Positions 42,221 through 51,040 of a stretch of 64,000 bases of DNA are shown here, in pieces. The DNA comes from Tyzzerella sp. Its GTDB lineage: Bacteria > Bacillota > Clostridia > Lachnospirales > Anaerotignaceae. Position 1 is the first letter of the stretch. Every line of letters begins with the position of its first letter. The position numbers and the translations under genes are program-made. The notes beneath the pieces are model-generated. The model ran no database searches and was not told the origin of the DNA. It saw only the letters and a program-made list of their open reading frames with translations. The stretch lies in assembly GCA_019415525.1 (NCBI GenBank), contig DXZA01000067.1, positions 1-64,000 on the forward strand, given 5' to 3'.

Positions 42221-42883
42221 TTAAATAAAATTTGATGAACAATTATATTCTCTATAAAGTCTTTCTTCTAAAGCATCAAATATACTGTCATAATCAGCAT
42301 TATTATAAACATTATTTTTTTCATATAAATTTTTTGTAGTTTTATAATCACTATAAAAATTTTCATTATTATAATTTTCATAGTTATAATTATTTAAATT
42401 ATTTCTCTTATTTTCTATATATCTTTTTATATTTATAGTATCAAAACTATTTTCACTATTAAAAAAATCACTTTGATTATTAATATAAGAATTTTCATTA
42501 AAATTAGAATATGAAATAATATAATCATTAAAACTATATTTTTCTATATTTTCATACGGATTATAAAAATTCATATATTCATTTTTATAATATAAATTTT
42601 TATTTTTATAGCTTTCATTTAAAATATTATTTTCTGAAAAATTATTATAAATATTATTTATATACATATCACTTAATGAATTATTATAAAAATAATATTC
42701 ATTAATATTGGTTTTTAAATATTCAAAATACTCCTCTTTATTCTGTTCATTATATAAATTATAAAAATCTTGAAAATTATATTTAAAAAAACTTTGATTA
42801 TATAAAACATCATCATACCAATCATAATATTTTTCAAAAACATCATAAAAATAATTAAAATAATCTAAAATACTAATCACCAC
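42221..42883 (-). CDS. Asn/Tyr-rich low-complexity protein in the tape-measure slot
   Basis: This 220-residue protein has by count 49 Asn and 38 Tyr, no Gly and only two Ala. Phe, Glu, Asp, Ser and Lys make up most of the rest. No motif, signal peptide or clear membrane helix is visible. It begins at a GTG that overlaps the frameshifted end of the tail chaperone. In related operons the gene after the chaperone is the tape measure, which is normally far longer and Ala/Lys/Gln-rich. No other tape measure gene exists in this element. It may be a very short, highly altered tape measure, a replacement, or a drifting frame; the low G+C alone would favour Asn and Tyr codons. Confidence 0.6.
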   Translation of the reverse strand: MVISILDYFNYFYDVFEKYYDWYDDVLYNQSFFKYNFQDFYNLYNEQNKEEYFEYLKTNINEYYFYNNSLSDMYINNIYNNFSENNILNESYKNKNLYYKNEYMNFYNPYENIEKYSFNDYIISYSNFNENSYINNQSDFFNSENSFDTINIKRYIENKRNNLNNYNYENYNNENFYSDYKTTKNLYEKNNVYNNADYDSIFDALEERLYREYNCSSNFI

Positions 42884-43435
42884 CTTTAAAATCCTTTAAA
42901 ACATCACAGGAAGCAAAAATAAATGCTCTTTCATTTCTTCCCATTTCAAAAAGATTTTTAGGAGTAATTCCAAAATTACGGAGAGCAAGGAAGGCATATG
43001 TACCCTCTTTGCCCTCCAAAATTAGTTTTTTGCTTCTTTTTTTATATCATCAAATTTTTTATCAAAACCATTAATTTCTCTTACTTCTTTAACAAGACAA
43101 GCATATTCACCTGCATAAAGCATAGTTTTCAAAAGAGCCTCACTACCAAAAACACCATAACTTTCTTGTAATGTAACATCATTAAGATTAGGATATTTAA
43201 CACATTTAGCACATAATCTGCATATATATTTTTCTATATTATCTTTTCCATTACCTTCAAAAAATCCAGCTGAACGCTTTATATCTTCATTTTCTTTTTC
43301 AGTAACAGGTGATATAATCCATTTTTCTACTTTACCATTTTCATTTTTAAACCTGTCACTTACAAAAATTTCTCTACTTTTAATTTTAAAAGCATTATCC
43401 ATAATAAAATATTTCATATCACTCAAATAAAACAT
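42873..43435 (-). CDS. Tail assembly chaperone, XkdN-like, with -1 frameshift extension
   Basis: The zero frame (43022-43435, 137 residues) is XkdN-like: KCVKYPNLNDVTLQESYGVFG then LLKTMLYAGEYACLVKEV. Its last codons are GCA AAA AAC TAA. A -1 slip on A AAA AAC gives 50 more residues (including GTYAFLALRNFGITPKNLFE and NERAFIFAS), which match the GT-type chaperone tail of related phages, ending at 42873. Expected products are 137 and 187 residues. AGGAG is better spaced for a TTG at 43426 than for the first ATG. Confidence 0.85.
43025..43031 (-). promoter_or_regulatory. Programmed -1 frameshift site A AAA AAC
   Basis: The heptamer lies in the right frame directly before the zero-frame TAA. 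The -1 frame continues with a conserved chaperone tail. Confidence 0.85.
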
Positions 43436-43438
43436 CTC

Positions 43439-44404
43439 CTATACTCGTATATCCAATTTAACTTTGTGTTCATTATCATTAAATATATGTTGAGATTTTT
43501 CAACTATCTTAAAATCAGTTATACCTATTTCAGCAAAATCCTTCATATCAATAAATACAGAACTTCCACCACGTATTGAAAAATCATCGGTATATGCAAC
43601 TATTTTAAGTTTTTTTGTTACATCTCCATTTTTATTAAAAATCCCCTGACATAGTGCTTCAATTTGTGCTTGATTCATGTCTTTATCAACTTTTTCATAA
43701 TACTGAAGACGACCCCATTTTTTAATATTATCTTCATTTTTAGTTTCATAAGCTAAATGAGCATTTTCACTACGTTCTTTTTTATAGATTTTTATTGTGT
43801 TATATGTATTTTGAGAAATACTTGTTTCATATGAAAAATCTTCAATATTAGTTTCATCAGAAAATACAGTTGTAACAATCATTTCACTTAAAGGTTTTAA
43901 ATATAACTTTCCACAATCATCATAAAAACAATACTCAACACCACTTATTTCTCTTGTTCTTTCAAGAGCTGTTTCTATAATATCAAGCAATAGCTTTCCT
44001 TCTTCTATTCTTGATTCAATAACAACACCTGTATCACATATACTACCTATTTGAAGCCCATAATCATTACATATTGTATTTATAACTTGAGTAGCTGTTT
44101 TACCTGAATAAATATATGTATCATGATTTTTAGAAAGATAAAAAATTTGATTATACGCAGTAACAGTTATAATTTGTTCACTACTTCTTTTTTTATCTGA
44201 TACAAATCCACAAAAACGCATAACATCATCAACATATAATATAACCTTATTCCCCTCAACAAAATTTAAAACCCCATCTCTTATAACACTGAAAACAAGT
44301 ATTCCTGCACTACCATTTATATATTCAGTTAATGTAACTTCATCATAAAGTATATTAGTAACATCAAAAACACTACCATTATTATCAATAATAATACGAA
44401 TAAT
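43439..44404 (-). CDS. XkdQ-like baseplate hub protein, no standard start codon
   Basis: The visible ATG at 44221 gives 260 residues, but the same frame is open upstream for 61 more codons with good protein-like content (NGSVFDVTNILYDEVTLTEY, LNFVEGNKVILYVDD), giving about 321 residues, near PBSX XkdQ length. No ATG, GTG or TTG exists between those codons and an in-frame TGA. The first possible start is an ATT at 44404, nine bases after a GGGGGG run. The TGA is the stop of the upstream LysM gene in the same frame. So it starts at AUU, or is made by UGA read-through. Confidence 0.75.
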   Translation of the reverse strand: MIRIIIDNNGSVFDVTNILYDEVTLTEYINGSAGILVFSVIRDGVLNFVEGNKVILYVDDVMRFCGFVSDKKRSSEQIITVTAYNQIFYLSKNHDTYIYSGKTATQVINTICNDYGLQIGSICDTGVVIESRIEEGKLLLDIIETALERTREISGVEYCFYDDCGKLYLKPLSEMIVTTVFSDETNIEDFSYETSISQNTYNTIKIYKKERSENAHLAYETKNEDNIKKWGRLQYYEKVDKDMNQAQIEALCQGIFNKNGDVTKKLKIVAYTDDFSIRGGSSVFIDMKDFAEIGITDFKIVEKSQHIFNDNEHKVKLDIRV

Positions 44405-44410
44405 TACAAA

Positions 44411-45061
44411 TCACCCCCCAAGCTTAATAACCATACCAGGATATATAACATTTGGATTTGTAATACCATTAAGTTCTGCAATATATTGAAACTTACTTCC
44501 GTCATTAAGCTGTGTTTTAGCAATTTTCCAAAGCGAATCTCCTTCTTTAACAGTATATGTATTAGAAATAGCTTTACTTTCTCTTATAGTTTGACTTTCA
44601 GAAACTTGTCCTGTTTCATTAATCTGAATTTTATTTGATTTATATGGAATATATTCTCTAAGAACCATATTTACAGTAAAATCACCACAATCTCCAGCAT
44701 TTTCAGTAACAGTATAGTCCTCTATTGTAGCCATAATATTAGTATCAAAACTTCTATTTCCATCTGGAAGCATACGTATAACTATAAAAGTAATAGGATT
44801 ACCACTATTTTTAAACTCTCTAAATTTATTTAAATAATGTAGAGGGTCATATGTTGTATATCCACCTTCCCAAAAACCATTTCTCGAAAGTATAAATTCA
44901 AATTCCATTTCTCTTAATGCTGCTGTTTTAATAATTCCGATTTCACCAAGTTTGATAATATCAGCTTTTTTATTTCTACTTCCTATTTTAATTTTAAAAT
45001 ATGAGGGACTTGCAGGAAGCATAAAGCTATCAGTCCCGCATTTAAAGTAAAATCTATACAT
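44411..45061 (-). CDS. LysM-containing baseplate hub protein (XkdP type)
   Basis: This 216-residue protein ends in a LysM domain (YTVKEGDSLWKIAKTQL ... VIYPGMVIKL). The N-terminal part (FYFKCGTDSFMLPASPSYFKI) is typical of XkdP. It follows the tube gene directly, without the chaperone and tape measure genes that normally lie between. Its TGA stop is in frame with the next gene. Confidence 0.9.
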   Translation of the reverse strand: MYRFYFKCGTDSFMLPASPSYFKIKIGSRNKKADIIKLGEIGIIKTAALREMEFEFILSRNGFWEGGYTTYDPLHYLNKFREFKNSGNPITFIVIRMLPDGNRSFDTNIMATIEDYTVTENAGDCGDFTVNMVLREYIPYKSNKIQINETGQVSESQTIRESKAISNTYTVKEGDSLWKIAKTQLNDGSKFQYIAELNGITNPNVIYPGMVIKLGG

Positions 45062-45078
45062 ACTCCCTCCCTATTTAA

Positions 45079-45534
45079 TTAAAGCTCATCAAATGTATCA
45101 AGAATATCAACATCATTAAATGTAAATTCCATATCTTCATCAAGAGCTTCTTTTTCAACATCAAGTTTAGTAAAAACAACACTATCCAAATTAACACCTT
45201 TAAGCACAACAGTTTGAGAACCTGTACCACTTGTAGGGTCTTCATTTGTAACCATAAGTTCAAAATATGTATCCTTACCTGTTTTTATATAATCCAGCAT
45301 CATTTTTCTAAACATACTACTTATATAATAAGCAGTCATTTTACCAGTACCTTTCCAACCACCAGCTTTATGTTGTTTGCCTGTAATACCAAGTATAGGA
45401 ATTTCTGTTTTATTTTTTTCAACAGTAGCAGTAATATTTTTAACCTGCATAAGTTCTGTTCTGGTATTATCAATAACAGCAAAACAAGTTCCTTGAGTAC
45501 CGTTTATAGTATCTTTTGCATTTAATATCGCCAT
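45079..45534 (-). CDS. Tail tube protein (XkdM type)
   Basis: This 151-residue protein begins LNAKDTINGTQGTCFAVIDN and has GWKGTGKMTAYYISS, the XkdM-family core-tail motifs. It lies directly downstream of the sheath gene. Confidence 0.92.
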   Translation of the reverse strand: MAILNAKDTINGTQGTCFAVIDNTRTELMQVKNITATVEKNKTEIPILGITGKQHKAGGWKGTGKMTAYYISSMFRKMMLDYIKTGKDTYFELMVTNEDPTSGTGSQTVVLKGVNLDSVVFTKLDVEKEALDEDMEFTFNDVDILDTFDEL

Positions 45535-45552
45535 ATATTACACCTCCAATAA

Positions 45553-46863
45553 TTATACTATTTCAACCTTCATATAAAGTTTTTCCATTGAATCTATAGG
45601 CATAACAGAAAGATAAACATCAACATCAGTTTTTTCAGTTCCTTGACTAACAACAATATCATCGGCAGTAAAATCATCTATTGCACCAAGAGCCATAAGC
45701 TGTTCATGATAACTTATAAGTTCAGTTTTAAAAAGATTTCTTCCATTTTTGTTATTACTCTGTTTTCCGAGATAATATTCACTAAAAATTCTTGCAACAT
45801 CATTTCCAATTGCATCTAAAACTCTCATAATTCTATTAGAAGAAAAGCTACTATTTTTCTCTGATGAAAAATTAGTAAATGTATTTATATCTCTTAAAAC
45901 TCTAATACTTTCACCATCGTCATAAAAAACAAGTTCACCACTTTCAATAGCCTTTTCAAATTCACTTTTTGTATATTTAGCTTTAATAGTAAGTTCACCA
46001 TCATAAGAAGTATTTGTAAGACTTTCATTAACATTAGCAGAAGCCTCTTTACCAGCAACCCAATAAACAAGTGAAGTTTTTCCTTCTTCTGTTTCATTTT
46101 TAACAGATATAACACCCTCATGGTCAGCACTACTATAATTATGCATAACTGTTACAAACTTAACACCTTCTTCATCACGCATTCTCTTAGTAAATGAAAC
46201 AAAAAGTTTTTTAGTAATATCATCATCACCATCATAAACAAGAATATTAAAATCATATGCTTCAATAACAGAAATAAACTGTGAATAACTTTCTCCATTT
46301 ACATCACTATTAGTACCACCTGTAAGATTAGCTCCGGCAGTAGACTCAAAAGCACCTTCACCTGAAAATATTACAAAATCATTAGATAAAAGGTCTTCAA
46401 TTTTAGAAACTGTCTGTGTATCATAATAACTTCCATCAATAACAGTAATAACATCAAAATAACTTTCATCATCAATATTTTCTCTAACAATAATACTTAT
46501 ATCATTACCTCTAGTACCAGAATACTTTGCAGTAGCAACTAATGAGCCCACCGTTACAGTTGCCTTACTACCATTTCCATTTAGTCTATAAATAATAGCA
46601 GTTTTTGCACCATAAAAAAGTTCCCTAAGACTTAAAAGCTTTTCATGAGTATAATCATAACCAAAAATACTTTTAGCTTTAGTCATAAAATCAGAAGACT
46701 CAACAGTAAAAACATCATTACTACCCCAATCAAGGCTTAAAGGAATAGCAACAACTCCACGTTCACCAACTTTTCCCATAGCTGTTGGTTTAGAAACAAA
46801 ATTAATGTATGCCCCAGGAAGAACTTTATTCTGTGCAACAAAACTTCCTCCACCTAACGCCAT
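45553..46863 (-). CDS. Contractile tail sheath protein (XkdK type)
   Basis: This 436-residue protein begins ALGGGSFVAQNKVLPGAYINF, has GERGVVAIPLSLDWG and ends with the conserved domain VSQGTEKTDVDVYLSVMPIDSMEKLYM. This is the defining gene of a contractile tail. AAGGAG sets the start at 46863. Confidence 0.95.
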   Translation of the reverse strand: MALGGGSFVAQNKVLPGAYINFVSKPTAMGKVGERGVVAIPLSLDWGSNDVFTVESSDFMTKAKSIFGYDYTHEKLLSLRELFYGAKTAIIYRLNGNGSKATVTVGSLVATAKYSGTRGNDISIIVRENIDDESYFDVITVIDGSYYDTQTVSKIEDLLSNDFVIFSGEGAFESTAGANLTGGTNSDVNGESYSQFISVIEAYDFNILVYDGDDDITKKLFVSFTKRMRDEEGVKFVTVMHNYSSADHEGVISVKNETEEGKTSLVYWVAGKEASANVNESLTNTSYDGELTIKAKYTKSEFEKAIESGELVFYDDGESIRVLRDINTFTNFSSEKNSSFSSNRIMRVLDAIGNDVARIFSEYYLGKQSNNKNGRNLFKTELISYHEQLMALGAIDDFTADDIVVSQGTEKTDVDVYLSVMPIDSMEKLYMKVEIV

Positions 46864-46877
46864 AAAAACAACTCCTT

Positions 46878-47036
46878 TCAAAAATTCTTTTTAAGATAAT
46901 CATTTATAATTTTAATAGCCTCATTTTTTGTATAACTTTTATCATCTATAAGACAAGCAGAAATAATATCTCTAGAAAAACCAATTTTTTTACTTTTTAA
47001 AAACTCATCTTTACTATATTTCAAATCACAATTCAA
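46878..47036 (-). CDS. Small protein between tail terminator and sheath (XkdJ position)
   Basis: This 52-residue frame starts at a TTG nine bases after GGAGG and overlaps the upstream gene by 11 bases. It is Lys/Asp/Ile-rich (SKKIGFSRDIISACLIDDK). The place matches the small gene found before the sheath gene in PBSX-like operons. Function unknown. Confidence 0.65.
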   Translation of the reverse strand: MNCDLKYSKDEFLKSKKIGFSRDIISACLIDDKSYTKNEAIKIINDYLKKNF

Positions 47037-47442
47037 TTTTTACAACCTCCTTTGTAGAAATACTTTCCATAAAAGGGTAATCATCAACTTCTTCACAAGA
47101 AACAATAAAAGAAATTGTATATTTTCTTTTATTATCTTGAGTATCCATAGATATACTATTTCTCATAATTTTTCTATCTAAAACATCAATAAAAATCATA
47201 TTATTTCCTATAATATTGTCAGCTTCATTAATACTACTTTCATCTCTATTATTAAAGAATAAAATCTCAGCAGTAACAGAAAGTCTAAATCTATTTCCAA
47301 GCATAGGAATTCTTTCTGATTTAATAATTTTTACTGTAAAGAATGGACTTTGATTTTTCAAAACAATATCATTACTATAAATATCAAAATCAAAAAGTTC
47401 ATTTAATTTTGATATAATACCTTTTCTTATTTCTTCTATCAA
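47026..47442 (-). CDS. Tail terminator-like protein
   Basis: This 138-residue protein has the pattern of small neck/terminator proteins (SPFFTVKIIKSERIPMLGNRF, SFIVSCEEVDDYPFMESI) and lies in the XkdJ/neck region of the operon. It overlaps its upstream neighbour by four bases. Confidence 0.72.
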   Translation of the reverse strand: MIEEIRKGIISKLNELFDFDIYSNDIVLKNQSPFFTVKIIKSERIPMLGNRFRLSVTAEILFFNNRDESSINEADNIIGNNMIFIDVLDRKIMRNSISMDTQDNKRKYTISFIVSCEEVDDYPFMESISTKEVVKIEL

Positions 47443-47801
47443 AAAATATCCTCCCTTCTAACAGCTTTAACCTCATTATGACTCATATAAGAAACAATCT
47501 CTCCTGATGCATAAAACATTCTTTTTTCATTATTATAAAAAACTTCGATAAAATCACCTTTTTCAATAAATACATCAGAAGGTAATATAAAAGAAACAGT
47601 ATATTCTCTTTTATAAACTCCATTATCAGAAGAAAGCTCCTCCCCGTCCCAATTAATGCGACAGGGAATATCAGAATATTTAAGTATTTTAGAAAAAACA
47701 CTTTCACCATATTCATTAACACTTTTTTCTTCTGTATATATATTGCATTTAAAATCCAAAAACTTTTTAACATATTCACCAAGTATTTCAGAAAAAGCCA
47801 T
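47439..47801 (-). CDS. Head closure protein (XkdH/I-like)
   Basis: This 120-residue beta-rich protein (CRINWDGEELSSDNGVYKREYTV ... FIEVFYNNEKRMFYASG in two parts) fits a neck stopper. ATG 47801 overlaps the upstream gene end. Confidence 0.68.
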   Translation of the reverse strand: MAFSEILGEYVKKFLDFKCNIYTEEKSVNEYGESVFSKILKYSDIPCRINWDGEELSSDNGVYKREYTVSFILPSDVFIEKGDFIEVFYNNEKRMFYASGEIVSYMSHNEVKAVRREDIF

Positions 47802-47803
47802 AA

Positions 47804-48160
47804 CTACCACCTCATCTTTCTAAAAGGTGTAATTTCACGAATATATTTTTCAATAGAGTTTAAAATCTCGTTACTACCAAAACCATTTTCAAAAAATTCC
47901 ATTGTAACAAGCCCCTCTTTAATACTTTTAATATGACCTTTTTCAGTAATACTATTTTCAAGAGAATTAAAAAAATCAATAGCAACACTTTTATGCACAC
48001 CAAATAGTTCTTTAGGTAAAGTATCTATATTACAAAATGACTTTATATACTCTTCACTTCTTTTAAAAGCAAAATCAGCTATAATTTTTTTATAATCATC
48101 ATCATTAATATTAAGAATACTCAAAAAATGTAAAAATCTTTCTTCAAAAGTTTCACCCAT
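47804..48160 (-). CDS. Head-tail connector-like protein
   Basis: This 118-residue helical protein (NDDDYKKIIADFAFKRSEEYIKSF) follows the capsid gene, the usual site of the gp6/gp15-type connector. Assignment rests on position and helical pattern. Confidence 0.62.
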   Translation of the reverse strand: MGETFEERFLHFLSILNINDDDYKKIIADFAFKRSEEYIKSFCNIDTLPKELFGVHKSVAIDFFNSLENSITEKGHIKSIKEGLVTMEFFENGFGSNEILNSIEKYIREITPFRKMRW

Positions 48161-48175
48161 AAAACCACCTCAAAA

Positions 48176-49093
48176 TTATGGTTCTAAAGATACCCATAAA
48201 CCTTCTAATGCATTATCCATAACCCAAATATCGTGATATTTTCTATAATCAATTTTCCAAGCATTAGCATTCTGATTAGTCATAGGGTCAAAAATTCTTG
48301 TAACATCAGTTTTTGAAACAGCAACAGGAACATCTCTTACAGCAATAATCCAGTTAATATCTTTAGAACCATCAGTTGTTTTAAAGCCACCTTCTTCTTC
48401 TCCTCCTGTAACTCCATCAAGAAAATCATATTCTGTTTTAAGTCTTAAAGAAGGAACACGTATAATAGGGCAACCATCAATGCTTCTAACTTTTAAAGTA
48501 GCATTACCCTGTTTAAACTCACCACTTTCAATAATATTGCTACCACCCTTAGCCATATCAAGCATATTAGCAGTAATAGCAGACATAGTAACAATAATCT
48601 CTCTACCATCACCAACAACATCTCTTATAGCAGTAATATCTTTAAGAAGTTCAGCAAATATTGTTTCAGAAGCAGGAGTATAAGTTCCTGTTCTTTCATT
48701 ATCCTGTGCTATTTTAGCAAGAGAGCTATATCTATACGCATCTATTTCCGGAATAACTTTTGTTCTTTGAAATTCACCCATAATATTTCCTGCAACAAGA
48801 GCAAAATTAGTTTCATCAACATCAGCAGCATCTATTTGGAAAGTTCTTCCTCTATCCTGAGAAAGTTTTCTTGTTTCATAAGTAAGAGTTACTGCTCCCT
48901 GAGTAAAACCTTTATCTCTATCATAATCTCCCATACCATTTAAAGTAATTTTAGGTATTTTTATTTCATTACCACCCTGATATTTAACCTGTCCTGAATT
49001 AGCTTCCATCCAACCAGTTGTAGAACCTTCAACAAGCTGTGCATCAAGAGCATCAGTAAAGATCTTTGCATATTCAATAGTATTAATCGCCAT
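48176..49093 (-). CDS. Major capsid protein (PBSX XkdG-like)
   Basis: This 305-residue protein begins AINTIEYAKIFTDALDAQLV and contains LSQDRGRTFQIDAADVDETNF and GCPIIRVPSLRL, hallmarks of the XkdG/Lin1390-type capsid group. Confidence 0.9.
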   Translation of the reverse strand: MAINTIEYAKIFTDALDAQLVEGSTTGWMEANSGQVKYQGGNEIKIPKITLNGMGDYDRDKGFTQGAVTLTYETRKLSQDRGRTFQIDAADVDETNFALVAGNIMGEFQRTKVIPEIDAYRYSSLAKIAQDNERTGTYTPASETIFAELLKDITAIRDVVGDGREIIVTMSAITANMLDMAKGGSNIIESGEFKQGNATLKVRSIDGCPIIRVPSLRLKTEYDFLDGVTGGEEEGGFKTTDGSKDINWIIAVRDVPVAVSKTDVTRIFDPMTNQNANAWKIDYRKYHDIWVMDNALEGLWVSLEP

Positions 49094-49113
49094 ATATTAT
49101 TACCTCCTTAAAA

Positions 49114-49563
49114 TTATCTTCTTAAAAGTCCATTTTTAAAATTTTTCTCTATACTACTTTCAGTTTTAATGCTTTTTTCAAAGCCTTTTCCATATCTTTT
49201 ACTTTTTTCTTTTTCAAAAAGATAAGGATATTCTTCCATTAATTTTTCAATATCAATACCAGTAACATTACCGTCATCATCAACATCAATACCGTCAATA
49301 TCAATAAGTGCAGAAAGAGCTTTTACATTTCTACATTTTTTACTTTTCATAATTCCTTCTGCAGCAACTTTTTTAATTTTTTTAGAAAGCTTTTGATTTT
49401 CAGTTTTAAGACTTTTATTTTCAGTTTTAATGCCTTCTCTATCTTCTTCAACGTCATATCCAATCTCATCAATAAAAATACCAAGTATTTCAGTAGCCAA
49501 ATCCTCATCAATACCTAATTCAGTAATGGCTTCAATAATTTTTGTCATTTTATCATCACTCAT
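49114..49563 (-). CDS. Scaffold-like capsid assembly protein
   Basis: This roughly 149-residue protein is acidic, with a coiled coil in the middle (GIKTENKSLKTENQKLSKKIK), an EKLMEEYPYLFEKEK segment and a basic C-terminus. It lies between portal and capsid genes. The ATG at 49563 overlaps the portal stop by eight bases. Confidence 0.78.
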   Translation of the reverse strand: MSDDKMTKIIEAITELGIDEDLATEILGIFIDEIGYDVEEDREGIKTENKSLKTENQKLSKKIKKVAAEGIMKSKKCRNVKALSALIDIDGIDVDDDGNVTGIDIEKLMEEYPYLFEKEKSKRYGKGFEKSIKTESSIEKNFKNGLLRR

Positions 49564-51013
49564 AATAAATACCATTTTTCCTTTCTTCTTCAATATTAAA
49601 AATTTCACTATTTACATCATCAATAAAAGGGTGTTTTCCCAAAAGAGTTTTTTCACTAACAATGCCTTTAGACATAGAAAGTATTTCCATAGTTTCTTTA
49701 TCATCAGTTATAGAATTAAGATTTACATTAATATCCACAAGACACATATCAAAAACATCTCCATCAAAATAATCATCAGCAACAAACCACAAAAATTCTT
49801 TCAATGCTCTTTTTAATCTTGGAATAACACCATTAACTTTAAGATTAAACATAGAATATTGAAATTTAAGAGATACACCACTAGGAGCATTTCCAAGTTT
49901 TTCAGTATCAGTATCAACACCCATACCAAATTGAAAAATATCTCTTTTAAGTAGTTTTAACCAATCAATTCTTCCTTGAACAGGAATATCAACTTGTTTA
50001 GCTTCTACTTTTCCACTACTATCACTTATATGAACAGCTTTATTAATCTGAAGCTTTTTAGCTATTGCAGAAGCAGTTTCTCCCTCATAACCTTCAATAA
50101 CCCAATAAAGCTCTACAAGGTCAATAAGATTATTTGTGCCCTCACTAACAATAAGGTCATAAGCATCACAAAGGCTTTTTATAAGTTGAAGGTCAGTAGT
50201 ACTTCTGCTATTATTCTTCATTTCAACAAACGGAACTTTTCCCCAACTTTCACCATATTTATGATTATTTTCATATCTAAACCAATGAGGAACATTAATA
50301 CTTTCATTATTTTCCGGTATAAAAACACCACTATTGTCTTCTATAAAATATGAAACACAATCTGAAGTCCACCATTCAGCTTTTTTAACAATTCTCTCAT
50401 ATCCTTTATCAAAAACACGTATATAGTAGTATCTTATAATTTCAACTATTTCATTTTCATTATCATTATCATAAACTGCTATAATTTCCTCAGCAGGTAC
50501 AATACAATATTTAAGCTCACCATTTTGGTTATAATAAATATGTAAGTATTCAACACCTTTATTTGATGCTCCTACAATAAGGTCATAAACCATCTGATTA
50601 AAATAATCATCAGTAAAAAGAGAAAGTCTTTTTTCAAATTCATCACTATTAGAACCTTTTCTAATAGTGATAGTAGGCTCTCTACCTGCAACATAAGAAG
50701 CTTTTTGGTCGACCAAAACTCTATGAAAAGGATTAATACATTTATTATTACTTCTATTAGGGTTTCTAAAATTAACAACCCCCTCTGTTTCAAGACCTTC
50801 ATCATTTATTTTAGTTTCAGCAAAAGGGTGTTCATTAAAATTATGACTTAAAATATCATGAGCACATCTATAGTATTTTTCACCTTCGAACATATTCTTC
50901 TTATAAATACTGTTTTCATCGTCAATAATTATTTCTCTCAATATTTCACCATCATTAAGTCTTCCTTCTGCCTCAAGCTTTGCTTTTATAAGGTCCATAT
51001 CCGAAACATACAA
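49556..51013 (-). CDS. Portal protein (SPP1 gp6 type)
   Basis: This 485-residue protein matches the SPP1-type portal: HRVLVDQKASYVAGREPTI, GVEYLHIYYNQNG and GNAPSGVSLKFQYSMFNLK. It is complete in length. Confidence 0.93.
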   Translation of the reverse strand: MYVSDMDLIKAKLEAEGRLNDGEILREIIIDDENSIYKKNMFEGEKYYRCAHDILSHNFNEHPFAETKINDEGLETEGVVNFRNPNRSNNKCINPFHRVLVDQKASYVAGREPTITIRKGSNSDEFEKRLSLFTDDYFNQMVYDLIVGASNKGVEYLHIYYNQNGELKYCIVPAEEIIAVYDNDNENEIVEIIRYYYIRVFDKGYERIVKKAEWWTSDCVSYFIEDNSGVFIPENNESINVPHWFRYENNHKYGESWGKVPFVEMKNNSRSTTDLQLIKSLCDAYDLIVSEGTNNLIDLVELYWVIEGYEGETASAIAKKLQINKAVHISDSSGKVEAKQVDIPVQGRIDWLKLLKRDIFQFGMGVDTDTEKLGNAPSGVSLKFQYSMFNLKVNGVIPRLKRALKEFLWFVADDYFDGDVFDMCLVDINVNLNSITDDKETMEILSMSKGIVSEKTLLGKHPFIDDVNSEIFNIEEERKNGIYYE

Positions 51014-51040
51014 TATAAATACCTCCTTTCAAAAATATTT

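Noticed and set aside
44222..44404. Intergenic gap between two baseplate genes
   Set aside because: It looked non-coding if only ATG starts are allowed, but the frame is open and protein-like, so it was assigned to the XkdQ-like gene.
45894..46130. Leu-rich frame inside the sheath gene
   Set aside because: Shadow frame of a clear sheath protein with no independent support.
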